A DNA stretch of 64,000 nucleotides, taken from Tyto alba (lineage: Eukaryota; Chordata; Aves; Strigiformes; Tytonidae). Under the pieces are notes generated by a model that was not told the origin of the DNA, made no database searches, and saw nothing but the letters and a program-made list of their open reading frames with translations. Position numbers and translations under genes: made by a program. Within the stretch, counting starts at the first letter, position 1; each line of letters opens with the position of its first letter. This document shows, piece by piece, positions 52,201-62,500 of this stretch. The stretch covers positions 20,515,936 to 20,579,935 of the forward strand of contig NW_024881327.1 of the NCBI RefSeq assembly GCF_018691265.1, written 5' to 3'.

Positions 52201-55200
52201 CCATGAAGAGCATCTTGAATATTGCCAGATGAATACAGCCCAATTGGAGAATTATAGGAGGAGCTCACTACCTGTCTTTTGTCATCAATATTTGCTGCTG
52301 CAACAAAAGGCTGGGCCCTTCTGTTGTGAGCTGTACCAATAGGCTTGAATTCCTGTACATGATAGGCAGACAAAATACACAAAGCTACAATGCACACCAA
52401 AGCTAGTAATGAGTAAAACTGACAACATCAGTATTGTTAATTTCTGCATTTTTTACTTTTGCGACTTTGTTATTTTTTAACTGGTGCAAGCATACTATAT
52501 TATTCCATGAATTTTCTATATGCTACTTAAGCCATACACATTCAGAGACTATTATTTTCCTGTCTCAGGGCAAGCAGAAAGCATTCCACATTTATAAATA
52601 AAGTGCAACTTTAAGAAGAAAGGGGAGGGATGAATATTATAGTATTCTGTTGCATTGTTCTCTAGATTTTGCACTGTTTCTGTTCTTCATTCAGAAACAT
52701 TTCATGTATAGTTAGTTTAATTGCTTTGCTTTAGTGGTAATCTCTGCTTTCTGCATTTTTGTCACATACTGATCAAGTGACTCCTAAGGTACGAAGATTT
52801 TATTGTAAATGTCTTGCCTAGAAAACACATAATTTTTAACACTTCCTTTAACTGAAATACTTTGGAATGTTCATCAGGTTGAGGACATTCTTCTGAATTT
52901 ATTCCATATTTTGAAGCATATCTGTGCATCAAAAATTGTGATGCTGTATAATTTAAAGATAATGTGAAATCATCATAAATAAGTAAAACTCAGAAATGGG
53001 TAATGTGGAAATCTTTGCCAGTTCTCTGATGTGGGTTTGTTTTTGAGCATGACTGGTGTACTAGAAATACACCTACAATACTGTAGGCCATATCTGTATT
53101 TATGTTGCTATCCCACTGTGTCGCATGACCTATAGACAGTCTAAAATCTGATACTACCGAATAAGATTTATTTCAAGGTGTTGAAGCTTATATCTTAGGT
53201 ACTGGAGCTTTTGGCTTAATCCCTGTGTACAGTTTGTGCTGCCTGGTGTTTGCTATCACATTTCTAATGGTGATACACCCAACATCTTTGGCTTTAAAAT
53301 TATTCACGTGTAATTGTGGTCTTTCACTTATGTCTTGCAAGACAAACTAGTCTCCTAGTTCTGCTAAATAAAACACCAAAGTGGGTTTTTTTTTTATGCA
53401 GAAATGCCTTTTTTAGACTACCCTGGTCTTTAAGAATGCTAGAACAAATACAACCTATTACCAAAACCCAAAGTAGATCTTTGAATACTCAAATCCACAG
53501 AATAAATTAAGATCATAAGAGCAGATCAGATAAGCATGGAAACATTTTGACATCTGCAGATTTTTATTAATTCCTCAGAGCATTATTTCCTTTCTCAGAC
53601 AGTATCAAGTCTCTGTTCAAAGTTTCAGTGAATAATTTATAAAAATTATGAAAACCTGAATGTGAATTGGCCATTTGTTTTCATTTAAAAAATGTCAGAA
53701 ATATATTTAGGAACAGACATAAGGAAAAGTCGTGGATATATAGAATGTGCAACCAGAAAATGCAAACAGTAAAAAGCAGTTTTATTAAATGAAAATGTTT
53801 AGCAGCATTGCACTGTAAGAGGCTACTGAAAGCAGCAATCAGATAAATGACACAAAGATTTTACTTGCAATTCCTTGTTTCTGTCTGATAGAACTGGGTT
53901 GCAGTTAACAAAATATATTAGTAAATGGAAATAATATACTAGTGTTTAGGATCATGAGGATAATGTCTACTTAATGAAAGATTAATGTCAAAGTATTTAA
54001 AATTGATTTAAATCCATGTATGATACAAAACAAACAAAAACAACTGTGAACATTGTAATTTCATCCCCTTTTTTATTTCTTGTTGACAAATGAACAGCAC
54101 AGAAGACATGTGGCATCATAATAGCATGTTTACAATGTAACAGTTGTGAAACAGGTATTTGCAGTTAGTTAGACTTAAATTCCATTTTCTTTTTAACTCA
54201 TCTATTCATATAAAATATCAGTGACAGAACATACAGCAGCAAAAATAGTCCAGCTCTTGTGTTTATTGGATCTCATTGAATCTATGAAAAGTCCTCCTTT
54301 AGTTCAAAAGCTAAATGAGAACTGGAGGTTGTTGAAATTCCTAATCAGCAATATTCAAGAATTACAGTATTTAATTTCTTAATTATTTTTCCAGCTGACT
54401 AATGTCCTTTTTTCAGGGCTAACTACTTTTTGCATTGATAAAGGTATCAGGAATAGAATGAATGTAGCCCCCAGATTCTGTAGAAATGCATCCAACACAG
54501 ACCATATGATGGCATTCCTTAGGGGTAATTGCTATGACAGTACACAGATGTTTACATTTTGAGGTAAGATGTGACTGAAATTATCTCTGAATGCTGTTGT
54601 GGAAGAGTGGGTAGGTCCTCAAAGCTAGACTAGCATAATTCTATTGTTTCAAAACTTGATTAGATGTGGTAATAGGCTATAAACTTACTTTTTAGAATAG
54701 TGGTTTTTTGTTTGTTTTGTTTTTTTTTTTTTTATTATTTTTATTTTTATACTTATCTATGTGTATAGTATATTTATATCTTCCAGGAATGTATAATGTC
54801 TTTCATAGCCAAAAGCCCAGTCACACTGAACAAAATGCTCATAGGCAAATACAGAAGCAAAAAAGAAAAGCATAAATAAAAACAATTAAAGAAATTGTGG
54901 TAATGGAAACAACGGATTGTAACTGAGAAAAAATGTACAGGTCATTGTGTTGTTTTAAATTGACAATACAGCAGAAAGGATTTAAAAAATAATTTTATAA
55001 GATACAGTTTGCCATTTAGATTTTTATGAATATGATGTGACTGTATTAGTAATACTTCAAGTAGCCTGTTATTTCTGTTGCTTATCCATCATGCTATAGG
55101 TTGCTCCAGACTAATGAAATTAGGTGGCTCATTTTTATATGGGAACGTGTAGCTTTCAAGAGTGGGTCTCAGTCAGCCACTTATAGCAATAAGTGATTTA

Positions 55201-58200
55201 CTAGAATTGTTGCCTCAGGTTCCTCTTCCCAGAGGACAAAAAGGCAAGAGCTTTCATTATGCTATGACAATTTCCTATCTCAGTCTCCAGATGACTCTCT
55301 GGGGATTCTCAGCCTAATGCAAAAGTGTGCTACAGTGTAAAGGTTCCTTGTTCCACAGATGCAAGTAGGAACAGTAGTTAGTCATTTATCAGTTTTCACA
55401 ACCATCTCCAAGCATCTGTAGAATAATTTTTATTCATTGAAGCTAAAGTAAGTATTCTTTGGCCAAATATTTGGCCAAATTGCTGAACAATATAAAACAT
55501 GTTTTACTTTCATTTATAACTATCTTTTATCATCTTACTACTAAGAAGACTGTGTAAGTCTTCATATATTATTTAGCTGGCTTATAATGTATTTTAAATT
55601 CTTGACTTCCCTTTGTGAAACTTTCTTAGTGAAGTTTAAAATGTCTATCTGGCAAGAGTGAAAAAAATCTGACTACATTTATAATGTCTATGACCTTCGG
55701 AGTGATTTTAATTACTATGTAAATGGAGGAAATGCTTTTTTATAGAACTCAGTGATTTTCCATTTCTGCATATCAGGCAATGTGTACAATACTTTTGGAT
55801 AAAAGGGTTTTGCATTTGAAGGAACACGACACTGCTTTTAGATTTTTATCCATTTGTCTGGGCTTCAATGCCTTTTTTTACTGTTGGATTTCAGCAAACT
55901 CTAATATGACCTAAACAGAACAGGTTATAATTGTGCAATAATTTGTCATCCGAGGTTAAACTTTGATGTTGTACTGTTTTCACTACTGGTATACACACTG
56001 CTGGGTCTCTTGTATGGTGACTAAATATGCAGTGAAATTTAATTTAAAATTTCAGCAATTGTAGAAAAAAAGGCTATATTTTTTTCCACAGGGAGATCAG
56101 AGTGATGGATGTCTTTGGATGGAAGAATTTAATCTAAAATGTAAATCAACCCTAGAATGCTTTAGCATGTTTGTTTGCAAGCATTGGTATTTTCAGGGGC
56201 CTACTATTTATTAAATATGCTCAGTACTCCTGATTTTCCTAGGAAAGAAAGATAGAGGTATACTAAAATAAAGAGGTTGGCTATTTAATCTAGGAGAAAC
56301 AGTTTTTCTGCTTGCCCAAAGGAAACTGCTTTTCAGTAGTCTGCCAAATAGCACTTAGTGAAATCTTGTGATTTATTTTTAAGTAACTATCCTTTTTAGG
56401 AATGCAGCTTACATGCAGAGGGATTACTCCCCTGTCACACATGCCTACATGGTTTTCTCTACAGCTTTTTTGGTGAATTTGTTCCATTGCTGTTTATTTT
56501 ATGTGCCTGCTAGCTATTCTATAAAAATAAGCATTTAGAATAGTTTTGTTTCTTCACTATACTATCTCCTACTTCTGAAGAGGCTATGTTATTTCTCATG
56601 AAGTCTGCTGTATCACTTAATGCAACTTTTTAGATTGGAAAGAGGAGAGAGAACTGGAACACTGAAATGCCATATTCATGTTTGGGAGTGTCTCCGTGAA
56701 AACAGAAGTGGAAGTATTTATTGCGTAGGATTTATTGAAATGGAATCTGCACTTACATTTTTTTTCTAGGATAGCACAGAATAAATACTTTGACATACTT
56801 GCTTTGATCCTGGCCTTCCAGGATCATCCGAATGCTCTTCCCACCCCCCTCTTGAGAGAACAGCAAATGTTCATGTAGGTTAAAGAGGAATGACAAAGGA
56901 ATAAAGCACTAGTTATAGACAGAAGCTAGCTGATTAACTATTAACAACATGGAGACTTTGGCTTAGAACTTTGCAGAAGGGACTGGGTGTGTTTCAAGAG
57001 GGTGCAGGATTTCAATTGATTGGATTTGCTTTGATCATATACAAAGATCAAGACTTTGCTGGTCAGAAGTGGTGAATGGTTTGCTTATTGATCAGTACAC
57101 AGGTTTTGTACAAGTATGTAACTTTCAGTTCTGTGGTATAGTGTAAAAATGTATGGAAGTAAAGAGATCCAGCATTAATGGATCTCTCCATTTAACTGAC
57201 CGTTACATCAGAATGACTTTTGTGATGTGATGAGCACATTGCTTTGGTACTTGACATTTATTCCTGACTGAAGAGCTTCGTCATATGATAAAGAATCTCT
57301 AAAAGAGTTAAACTAATTTAAACCATATCAGAATAAAAGGAGATATTTTATTTCCACAATAAAATTATGGCGATATGTACAGTTTTAAAAAAAAGGGAAA
57401 ATGTGTTGTAACTTGTTAATGTTTTGTCTCAGTTATAGCTGAAAAATCAAAAACATCCATTCAGATAAAATTATATTCATAGGTATCATAATTTTGATGG
57501 TTTATATTAGCTTAAACTGGCAGATAATGGACGAAGTGCTATTCGAATAATTTTAAGGGAGATCATTTAGACAAGGGAGATCATTTAGAGTATAAAAAGG
57601 TGCATGGAAATGGTTAGGTAACTTTTAACAATTCATACCTGTGGTTCAGCTTCCAAATTTATCTTGAAGGGATGTGCTTTGCCATCTTCTGAAACTTGTG
57701 GGGACCATAATTTAGTTCCTGACCTAGAAAGAAAGAAAGGCAGGATTTAAGTAACTAATTCTTACAGTTGTATGTGTCCCTGTAAAATACAATGCAGCTT
57801 GAAAATTTGCAGTTTATTCTATGCTTTTTTAATGGTTTGACAGAAAAATACTTCAACATTTAATGTGTACTATATGTAAACAATATATAAAAAGTATATT
57901 TACTTTTATAAAAATTACATGTACTGTGAACAATGGGAAGTAATTTGTTTGTAGCTAACAAATGCAAAGGGAGATGGAAATTAGTGCCTTTCTGACCTGA
58001 GCTGACCAAACTTTTTATAGTTTTGTTTTTTTAATGGTTGATAGAATTAATGTTGGGTCCTCAGAATATTTTGCACAAATAAGTGAAAACACTAGTAATA
58101 ATCATAAACCAGAACAACATCAATTCCTTTTTTTATGAACACAGTAGCCATGCAAAGCCTGCTTTTCAGTGTAGGAAGAGTGCAATCTAGGATATGTGCA

Positions 58201-59542
58201 ATTGTGAATAGAAATTGCACAGATGATTCTTTCAGTCACTTAGGCATGCAAATATCTGTTACAATTCTGTTTTCATTGACAAAGTGAAAATTGGCAGCTA
58301 ATTTTAAAAGAATGTAATACTAATTTTAAATATTAATCTAGTACTGTTCGTTATATAAATACAAATATTTAGCATTTGAAAAATATGCACATATTTCATA
58401 GACACAATTACCCTTATCATATTTTGAAAAATGCTTCCTAGGAGAGTTGCTAAACGCCACACGTCAATCTGTAACAGAACCTAGAATTAACTGTAGGAAT
58501 TTTTAACTGTGGTGTGTTGCTCTAGTAGTTAGACAGTGCTCGTTTCAAAAAAAAAAACCCCTACCTTCTTGATTAGGAAAGAAATATAGTGGTCAGCTGT
58601 AATAAAGTGCTGTGCCTCCTTGAGGGCCTCCGATCAATCAGAGCTGCCTGATTCTCGGAGGCAGCTGAAAGAGGGCACTAGGTGATTCTGATTAAGGGCT
58701 GAGCAAACTCATTTACGAGATGTGAAGATGCAGGTTGTTTATCTTGCTGGCTTTAGTTGAGAGAAACAAACAGAAAAAGTTTCTGGACTCCTGCAGTTTA
58801 GGTAAGAGAAGGTTTTTTAGCTTTGTTTTGTTATTAACATTGCTTTGAGATTCCTGTATTTGGTTTAATATATTGTGACCAAAGAGGTTGGATTTAAACC
58901 CCCTCTTTTGTCACCCCTTATGAAGTTCTGACGTGATGTTGCTTTCTCTCACTAGGAGGATGTGTTAGTAGCTTTGTCTGTGATTTGGAGTAGGAGGCAG
59001 TGATAAGCACCTGTGGCTGAGGGAACGTAAGAGCAGGAAGGTAACTGAACAAGTGATAGTTGGCTGAGGGCTTTATTATTTCCCAAAAATATGAAGAACT
59101 GTTTGTTTACTGACAGCAAACATAGGATTTACAGACTCAACAGGGGCAGTAGGTAGTATGGTTCACAGCTCAGTAAATGTGGGTAGCCTGAGGGAAGCTA
59201 TTATTCTTGTGTCCATGAAGACATGTTCTGGGGTCTTGCCTGATATGGAGTTGATGAGGTAGGTCTGGGTGCTTGTAATTTTAAAGGTTTTGTGAAAGTC
59301 TTAAATAGTTACACTATATAGTAATTGTACTGTGTAATCAGTTGTCTGGGCAGTATCTTCTTTCAGAAGTAAACAGAGATGTACACATACCTCTCTATTT
59401 TCAAAGAAAGTTGATGTGTAGCTGCTTTAATTCTCTCCTGGGCATCGTTATGTGTCATGGTCTCTGTGCTTAGACCATCAATAGCTATAATCACATCACC
59501 AGGGCACAGGTTGGCAGCTGAAGCCTTACTTCCAGGGGTAAT
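43063..59542 (-). CDS. PDLIM3: PDZ and LIM domain protein 3 / actinin-associated LIM protein (first exon outside window)
   Basis: PDLIM3 (ALP) binds alpha-actinin through its PDZ domain and sits at Z-discs and intercalated discs in muscle. Exons in transcript order are 59391-59542 (second part of PDZ), 57639-57723, then either 52165-52352 or 51661-51728 plus 48104-48367, then 45332-45459, 44114-44225 and 43063-43252. All phases fit. The route through 52165-52352 gives 284 residues here and the longer route 332. Adding the roughly 31 residues of human exon 1 makes about 315 and 363, close to the human isoforms of 316 and 364. The LIM domain starts at CDKCGNGI and continues [10 protein letters not shown] to YCEAHA, with all eight zinc ligands present. 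The protein ends VTVYPKC. Exon 1, with the PDZ GLGF-type loop, lies right of the window. The next annotated neighbour expected upstream is SORBS2. Confidence 0.95.
43376..43396 (+). repeat. Poly-T tract of about 21 in PDLIM3 last intron
   Basis: A plus-strand T run of about 21, which is poly-A in the PDLIM3 transcript. It lies between the two LIM-coding exons. No element body is recognised beside it. Confidence 0.7.
44114..44225 (-). CDS. PDLIM3: PDLIM3 exon with start of LIM domain
   Basis: The exon encodes [15 protein letters not shown], then [10 protein letters not shown], so the first CxxC zinc pair of the LIM domain is here. It enters at phase 1 and leaves at phase 2. The rest of the LIM domain is in the last exon. 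Confidence 0.94.
44294..44325. repeat. Perfect 12-bp inverted repeat, 8-base loop
   Basis: Arms CCTGTAAATACA (44294-44305) and TGTATTTACAGG (44314-44325) are exact reverse complements, with an 8-base loop. It lies in the PDLIM3 intron, 69 bases upstream in transcript sense of the exon at 44114-44225. The arms contain a forkhead-like GTAAATA core. Confidence 0.85.
45332..45459 (-). CDS. PDLIM3: PDLIM3 linker exon
   Basis: The exon encodes [20 protein letters not shown], then [17 protein letters not shown]. This matches the conserved SDVYRMLH and QSGSFRVLQ blocks of ALP. It accepts phase 2 from either alternative route and leaves at phase 1. The donor reads GTGGTT, which is weak. Confidence 0.93.
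48104..48367 (-). CDS. PDLIM3: PDLIM3 alternative exon B2 with ZM-like motif
   Basis: The exon encodes 87 full codons. They comprise a Ser/Gly-rich segment ([19 protein letters not shown]), then [17 protein letters not shown], then [20 protein letters not shown] (48139-48198). It belongs to the long isoform. The length is a multiple of three (264), and both entry and exit are phase 2, so it can be skipped without changing frame. Confidence 0.93.
51661..51728 (-). CDS. PDLIM3: PDLIM3 alternative exon B1 (long isoform)
   Basis: This small exon (22 codons plus two bases) encodes [20 protein letters not shown] and matches the start of the insert in the 364-residue human isoform. The acceptor is CTTTACAG. 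The donor GTTATA is non-optimal after the GT, which fits regulated use. It joins to 48104-48367 across an AG|T serine codon. Confidence 0.88.
52165..52352 (-). CDS. PDLIM3: PDLIM3 alternative exon A (short isoform) with ZM-like motif
   Basis: The exon encodes 62 residues plus two bases: [20 protein letters not shown], then [20 protein letters not shown] (52197-52256), ending NSSQ. It corresponds to the exon of the human 316-residue isoform. The central segment is a ZASP-like (ZM) motif of the kind that helps ALP/Enigma proteins bind the alpha-actinin rod. Entry is phase 0 and exit phase 2, so it is interchangeable with the 51661/48104 route. Confidence 0.9.
55458..55479. repeat. 22-bp perfect palindrome
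   Basis: TTTGGCCAAAT followed by ATTTGGCCAAA is its own reverse complement over 22 bases. It lies in the PDLIM3 intron between the exons at 57639 and 52352. The core resembles a stretched CArG box (CC, eight A/T, GG), but canonical sites have six A/T. Confidence 0.85.
57555..57590. repeat. 18-bp tandem duplication near PDLIM3 exon
   Basis: Two adjacent copies of AAGGGAGATCATTTAGA followed by C or G (57555-57572 and 57573-57590) differ only in the last base. They sit 48-83 bases inside the intron after the donor of the 57639-57723 exon, which is where alternative splicing choice begins. Confidence 0.85.
57639..57723 (-). CDS. PDLIM3: PDLIM3 linker exon after PDZ
   Basis: This exon encodes [20 protein letters not shown] and ends EAEPQ. 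It enters at phase 2 and leaves at phase 0, so it can splice to either alternative exon (52165-52352 or 51661-51728). An 18-bp tandem duplication lies about 50 bases into the following intron. Confidence 0.95.
58626..58662. repeat. Strong intronic hairpin
   Basis: Outer arms GCCTCCGA and TCGGAGGC (8 bp) and inner arms AATCAG and CTGATT (6 bp) flank a 6-base loop, with a small TC/C internal loop. The hairpin sits in a locally GC-richer patch of the PDLIM3 intron between the exons at 59391 and 57723. Confidence 0.8.
59391..59542 (-). CDS. PDLIM3: PDLIM3 PDZ domain, C-terminal part
   Basis: The exon encodes 50 residues plus two bases: [20 protein letters not shown], then the [10 protein letters not shown] strand that closes the PDZ fold. 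His in [11 protein letters not shown] is in the alpha-B helix that lines the peptide groove. The acceptor has a long T tract and the donor is GTATGTG. The first PDZ half (PWGFRL-type) is in exon 1, beyond the right edge. Confidence 0.95.
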
Positions 59543-62500
59543 CTGAAAAAAACCCAAAAATGTAACTGCTTAAGCACCATGCATACCTGAAAACTGATAG
59601 AGAATAAACTTTACCATGCTTCCCTATTTCCTGTCAGGTTGGGGAGAGAGGGTGTGGGCCTGTAAACAGCTATTGGATGGCTTACAAAAAAAGCGAGTAC
59701 TTAATTCTGCCAGACCTTCTATTGTTCTATTGTCAGATCACCATATAAATGCTTCATTCATCATAATGTCAAATTAGCTAGAAGATTCAAAGACAAGTTA
59801 CAGTAACTACAGAAATCAGAGTGGAAACTATTTAATGCAGATTTGTGAAAATAATTTATGTCTCAACTGCCGTTGTGTAATTTGCTTGAAAAAAACAGTT
59901 AAGTTTTCCCCTTACAACTCCAGGCAATAGCGGAAGAATAGAACTGCTAAGAAACTGTACTACTTAATGTTCATGTGCATGATGTGCCACTGACTGCATA
60001 ATATAGAACACCACTTGTGGTATGTTTTGTTCTAGTTTGGCTGCTCATGTTGTATTGATAAGTAATCAGAAATATGCTAATAGTACTGAAATGACATTTT
60101 TATCTTTTTTCATGTCTAATCCAGACCCTGAACTCCTTAAATTCCTTAGCTTTAAGTCCCACTGCATTTGAATAACAGTGGCCCTGATCCTTCAAGGTGA
60201 TCTGTGTAGTGCAATTCATACCTCACAGAAATGTACTGTAGAAATAGCTCAAAGCTTATCTTTCTTTTCTTGCTTTTTTTTTTTTTATCATGTTTATAAT
60301 CTGCTACATCATGGTTAAAATAATTGAAATGCAACATAATTCTGTTTTAAAATAACTATTGTAGAGACGCCATGACCTTAGATGTTACTAAAGCTTGTTC
60401 TAGAATTGAAGGCCTTTATTTGCAAGCAGGTGACTTATACCACCACACCACTTAAACAGGTCTTTGGTCACTGAGTGAGATTTAGGTCCCTGAGGTGTGT
60501 GTTGCCATTTTAGGTGACCTTTGATAACCAGGTCAGCAGCATTAAATTAATGGATGTAGCACATAAGCTTCTGGGATTCAGTTATTTTGGAAGAGCAGAA
60601 CAAAGGAGACAGGTTGATTCATCTAAAATAACACTAGCTGTTTACTTTTAAGTAAGTGAATCCCACTGTGAATGATACAAATATCAATATAGTCTTACTT
60701 AAAAGAGCAGTTCTCTGATCTGTGCCAAGTATGAAGTAAAAAAGCTATTGGAGAGAATTCTTCTCACCATGGATTCTGCTACAGCCAAAACAATTCTGTT
60801 TAATAACTGAGATAGCACTTAAGTGTTATGGAGGACTGGAAAACATGCTATGGAGATGTTCTTAATTTCTGGTGTTTCCCAGTTTTCCAGCAGAAGCAGA
60901 GAGCAAGCTGCCCAGTATACCTCCAGTATGTTCTGAACCTCAGCTATAGTGAGCCTGGCAGACTTGTTGCCTGTGAAGGTGACAGTACTAACTGTCAGTA
61001 TAAAAGCCAAATAGAAATATTCTTTTTGATAATAGAAATATTATTTTTGATATGTGTTGCACTGTGTTAGTATTGAAACAATGGCAAAAATGAGCCAAAT
61101 AGAGTAATTATCTCCTCTTTCCAGCTGTCCATCTCTGTTAGGTGGGTCTGAATGCTCAAAGAATTTCGAGTTTGTTTTGCGGGCTTTTTTTCTGCATTAC
61201 ATCATGTATACTTATTTTTGATTTCACTGTAGCAAACTGCAATGCATGTGCTATTATCAAGTCAGGCAAACTTTTCATACAGGTACGTGTGGTCAGCTGG
61301 AGGCTTTTACTCCCTTGCCCTCCAAAAGAATGGACTTGTGTGCTTAACGAAGTGTTAAGGTGCCCGAATAATCTGTTTGAGTATGAATCAAGGAAGTTGC
61401 TCATAAATTTGAAGACTGAAGTCTCCAAAATTGTCTGTTTCTCAGACTTCAACAGCTGTAAGTGTAAATGAGCTACACTGAGACCACTTATATTATTACA
61501 ATAAGACAGGAGTAGAGGTATGATCATGCTTCTCCCTTTAACCTGGAATGGCTCCTGACTTTGCTTAGCATGTTGTGGACATGCATGGAATGACAAACTG
61601 CAGCGGAATTCCTAGTGTTCGAGTTTGACTGTTGATGCTCTAATACCCCAAATGGGAGAAACTAGCCAGTCTTGGTTCCCTCTCAAGAGCTTTTCTGAAT
61701 AATCCTTATATAGGTTTCTCAGTGGATTATGCTTCTTGCATGTCACAACAAGTCATCTGCTGTCTCTGTGGTATACTGCAGCAATGTACTGAGATAATGA
61801 TCCTGCCGTATAAAGTAGCATATCTGCCTAGCATGGTGCGTTCCCCTGCAGCTGTGCTGCTAGTAGGACCTAACCTACTCTGTGTTGCTGGTAATAATTC
61901 ACAGTCCCTTGGATCTTCTTAGCATATTGTCACCAGCTGCAGCGATACCACTATATGGATGAACGGGGTTACCATTGCTTGGTGGGAGCAAGGAGGGAAA
62001 GGGCCAGGAGTCTGTACTTCCTTAGCTGAATCGGTTATTGCTGGGCTTCTGGGATGTGTTTGTTGGGCCTTAATGTCTTGATGGGGGTGCTGAGCTCTAC
62101 TTGCCCAGACCTTCTAGGGTGCAGAACTACCTGCCCTCGTATAATCCTTTCCCTCATGTGCTTTTCCTGGGTTTGATGGAAAGAGCTGGAGATCTGCTGC
62201 TAGGATGGGATAGGATGAATATGGCCAGGTACCAGCTCTTCTCTCTCAATATTTCAGGGAAATCTTGACTGTTGCTTATGGGTAAAGGGGGCAGACAAGA
62301 GTACTGCACCTTATATTTTATAGAGAGGGACCAGGTTGTGCACGGCAAGATTACGCCGTATCATGGGTATAATTATTGATATTGTGGGTACCTCAATAAT
62401 GTAAGTGATACTATTTATTAAGGAGCTTATTAGTGATGCATTAATGTGTATTGTGAACACTTAAAATCATATTATGACTGTAGTGTTTGTTGCTTGCTCA

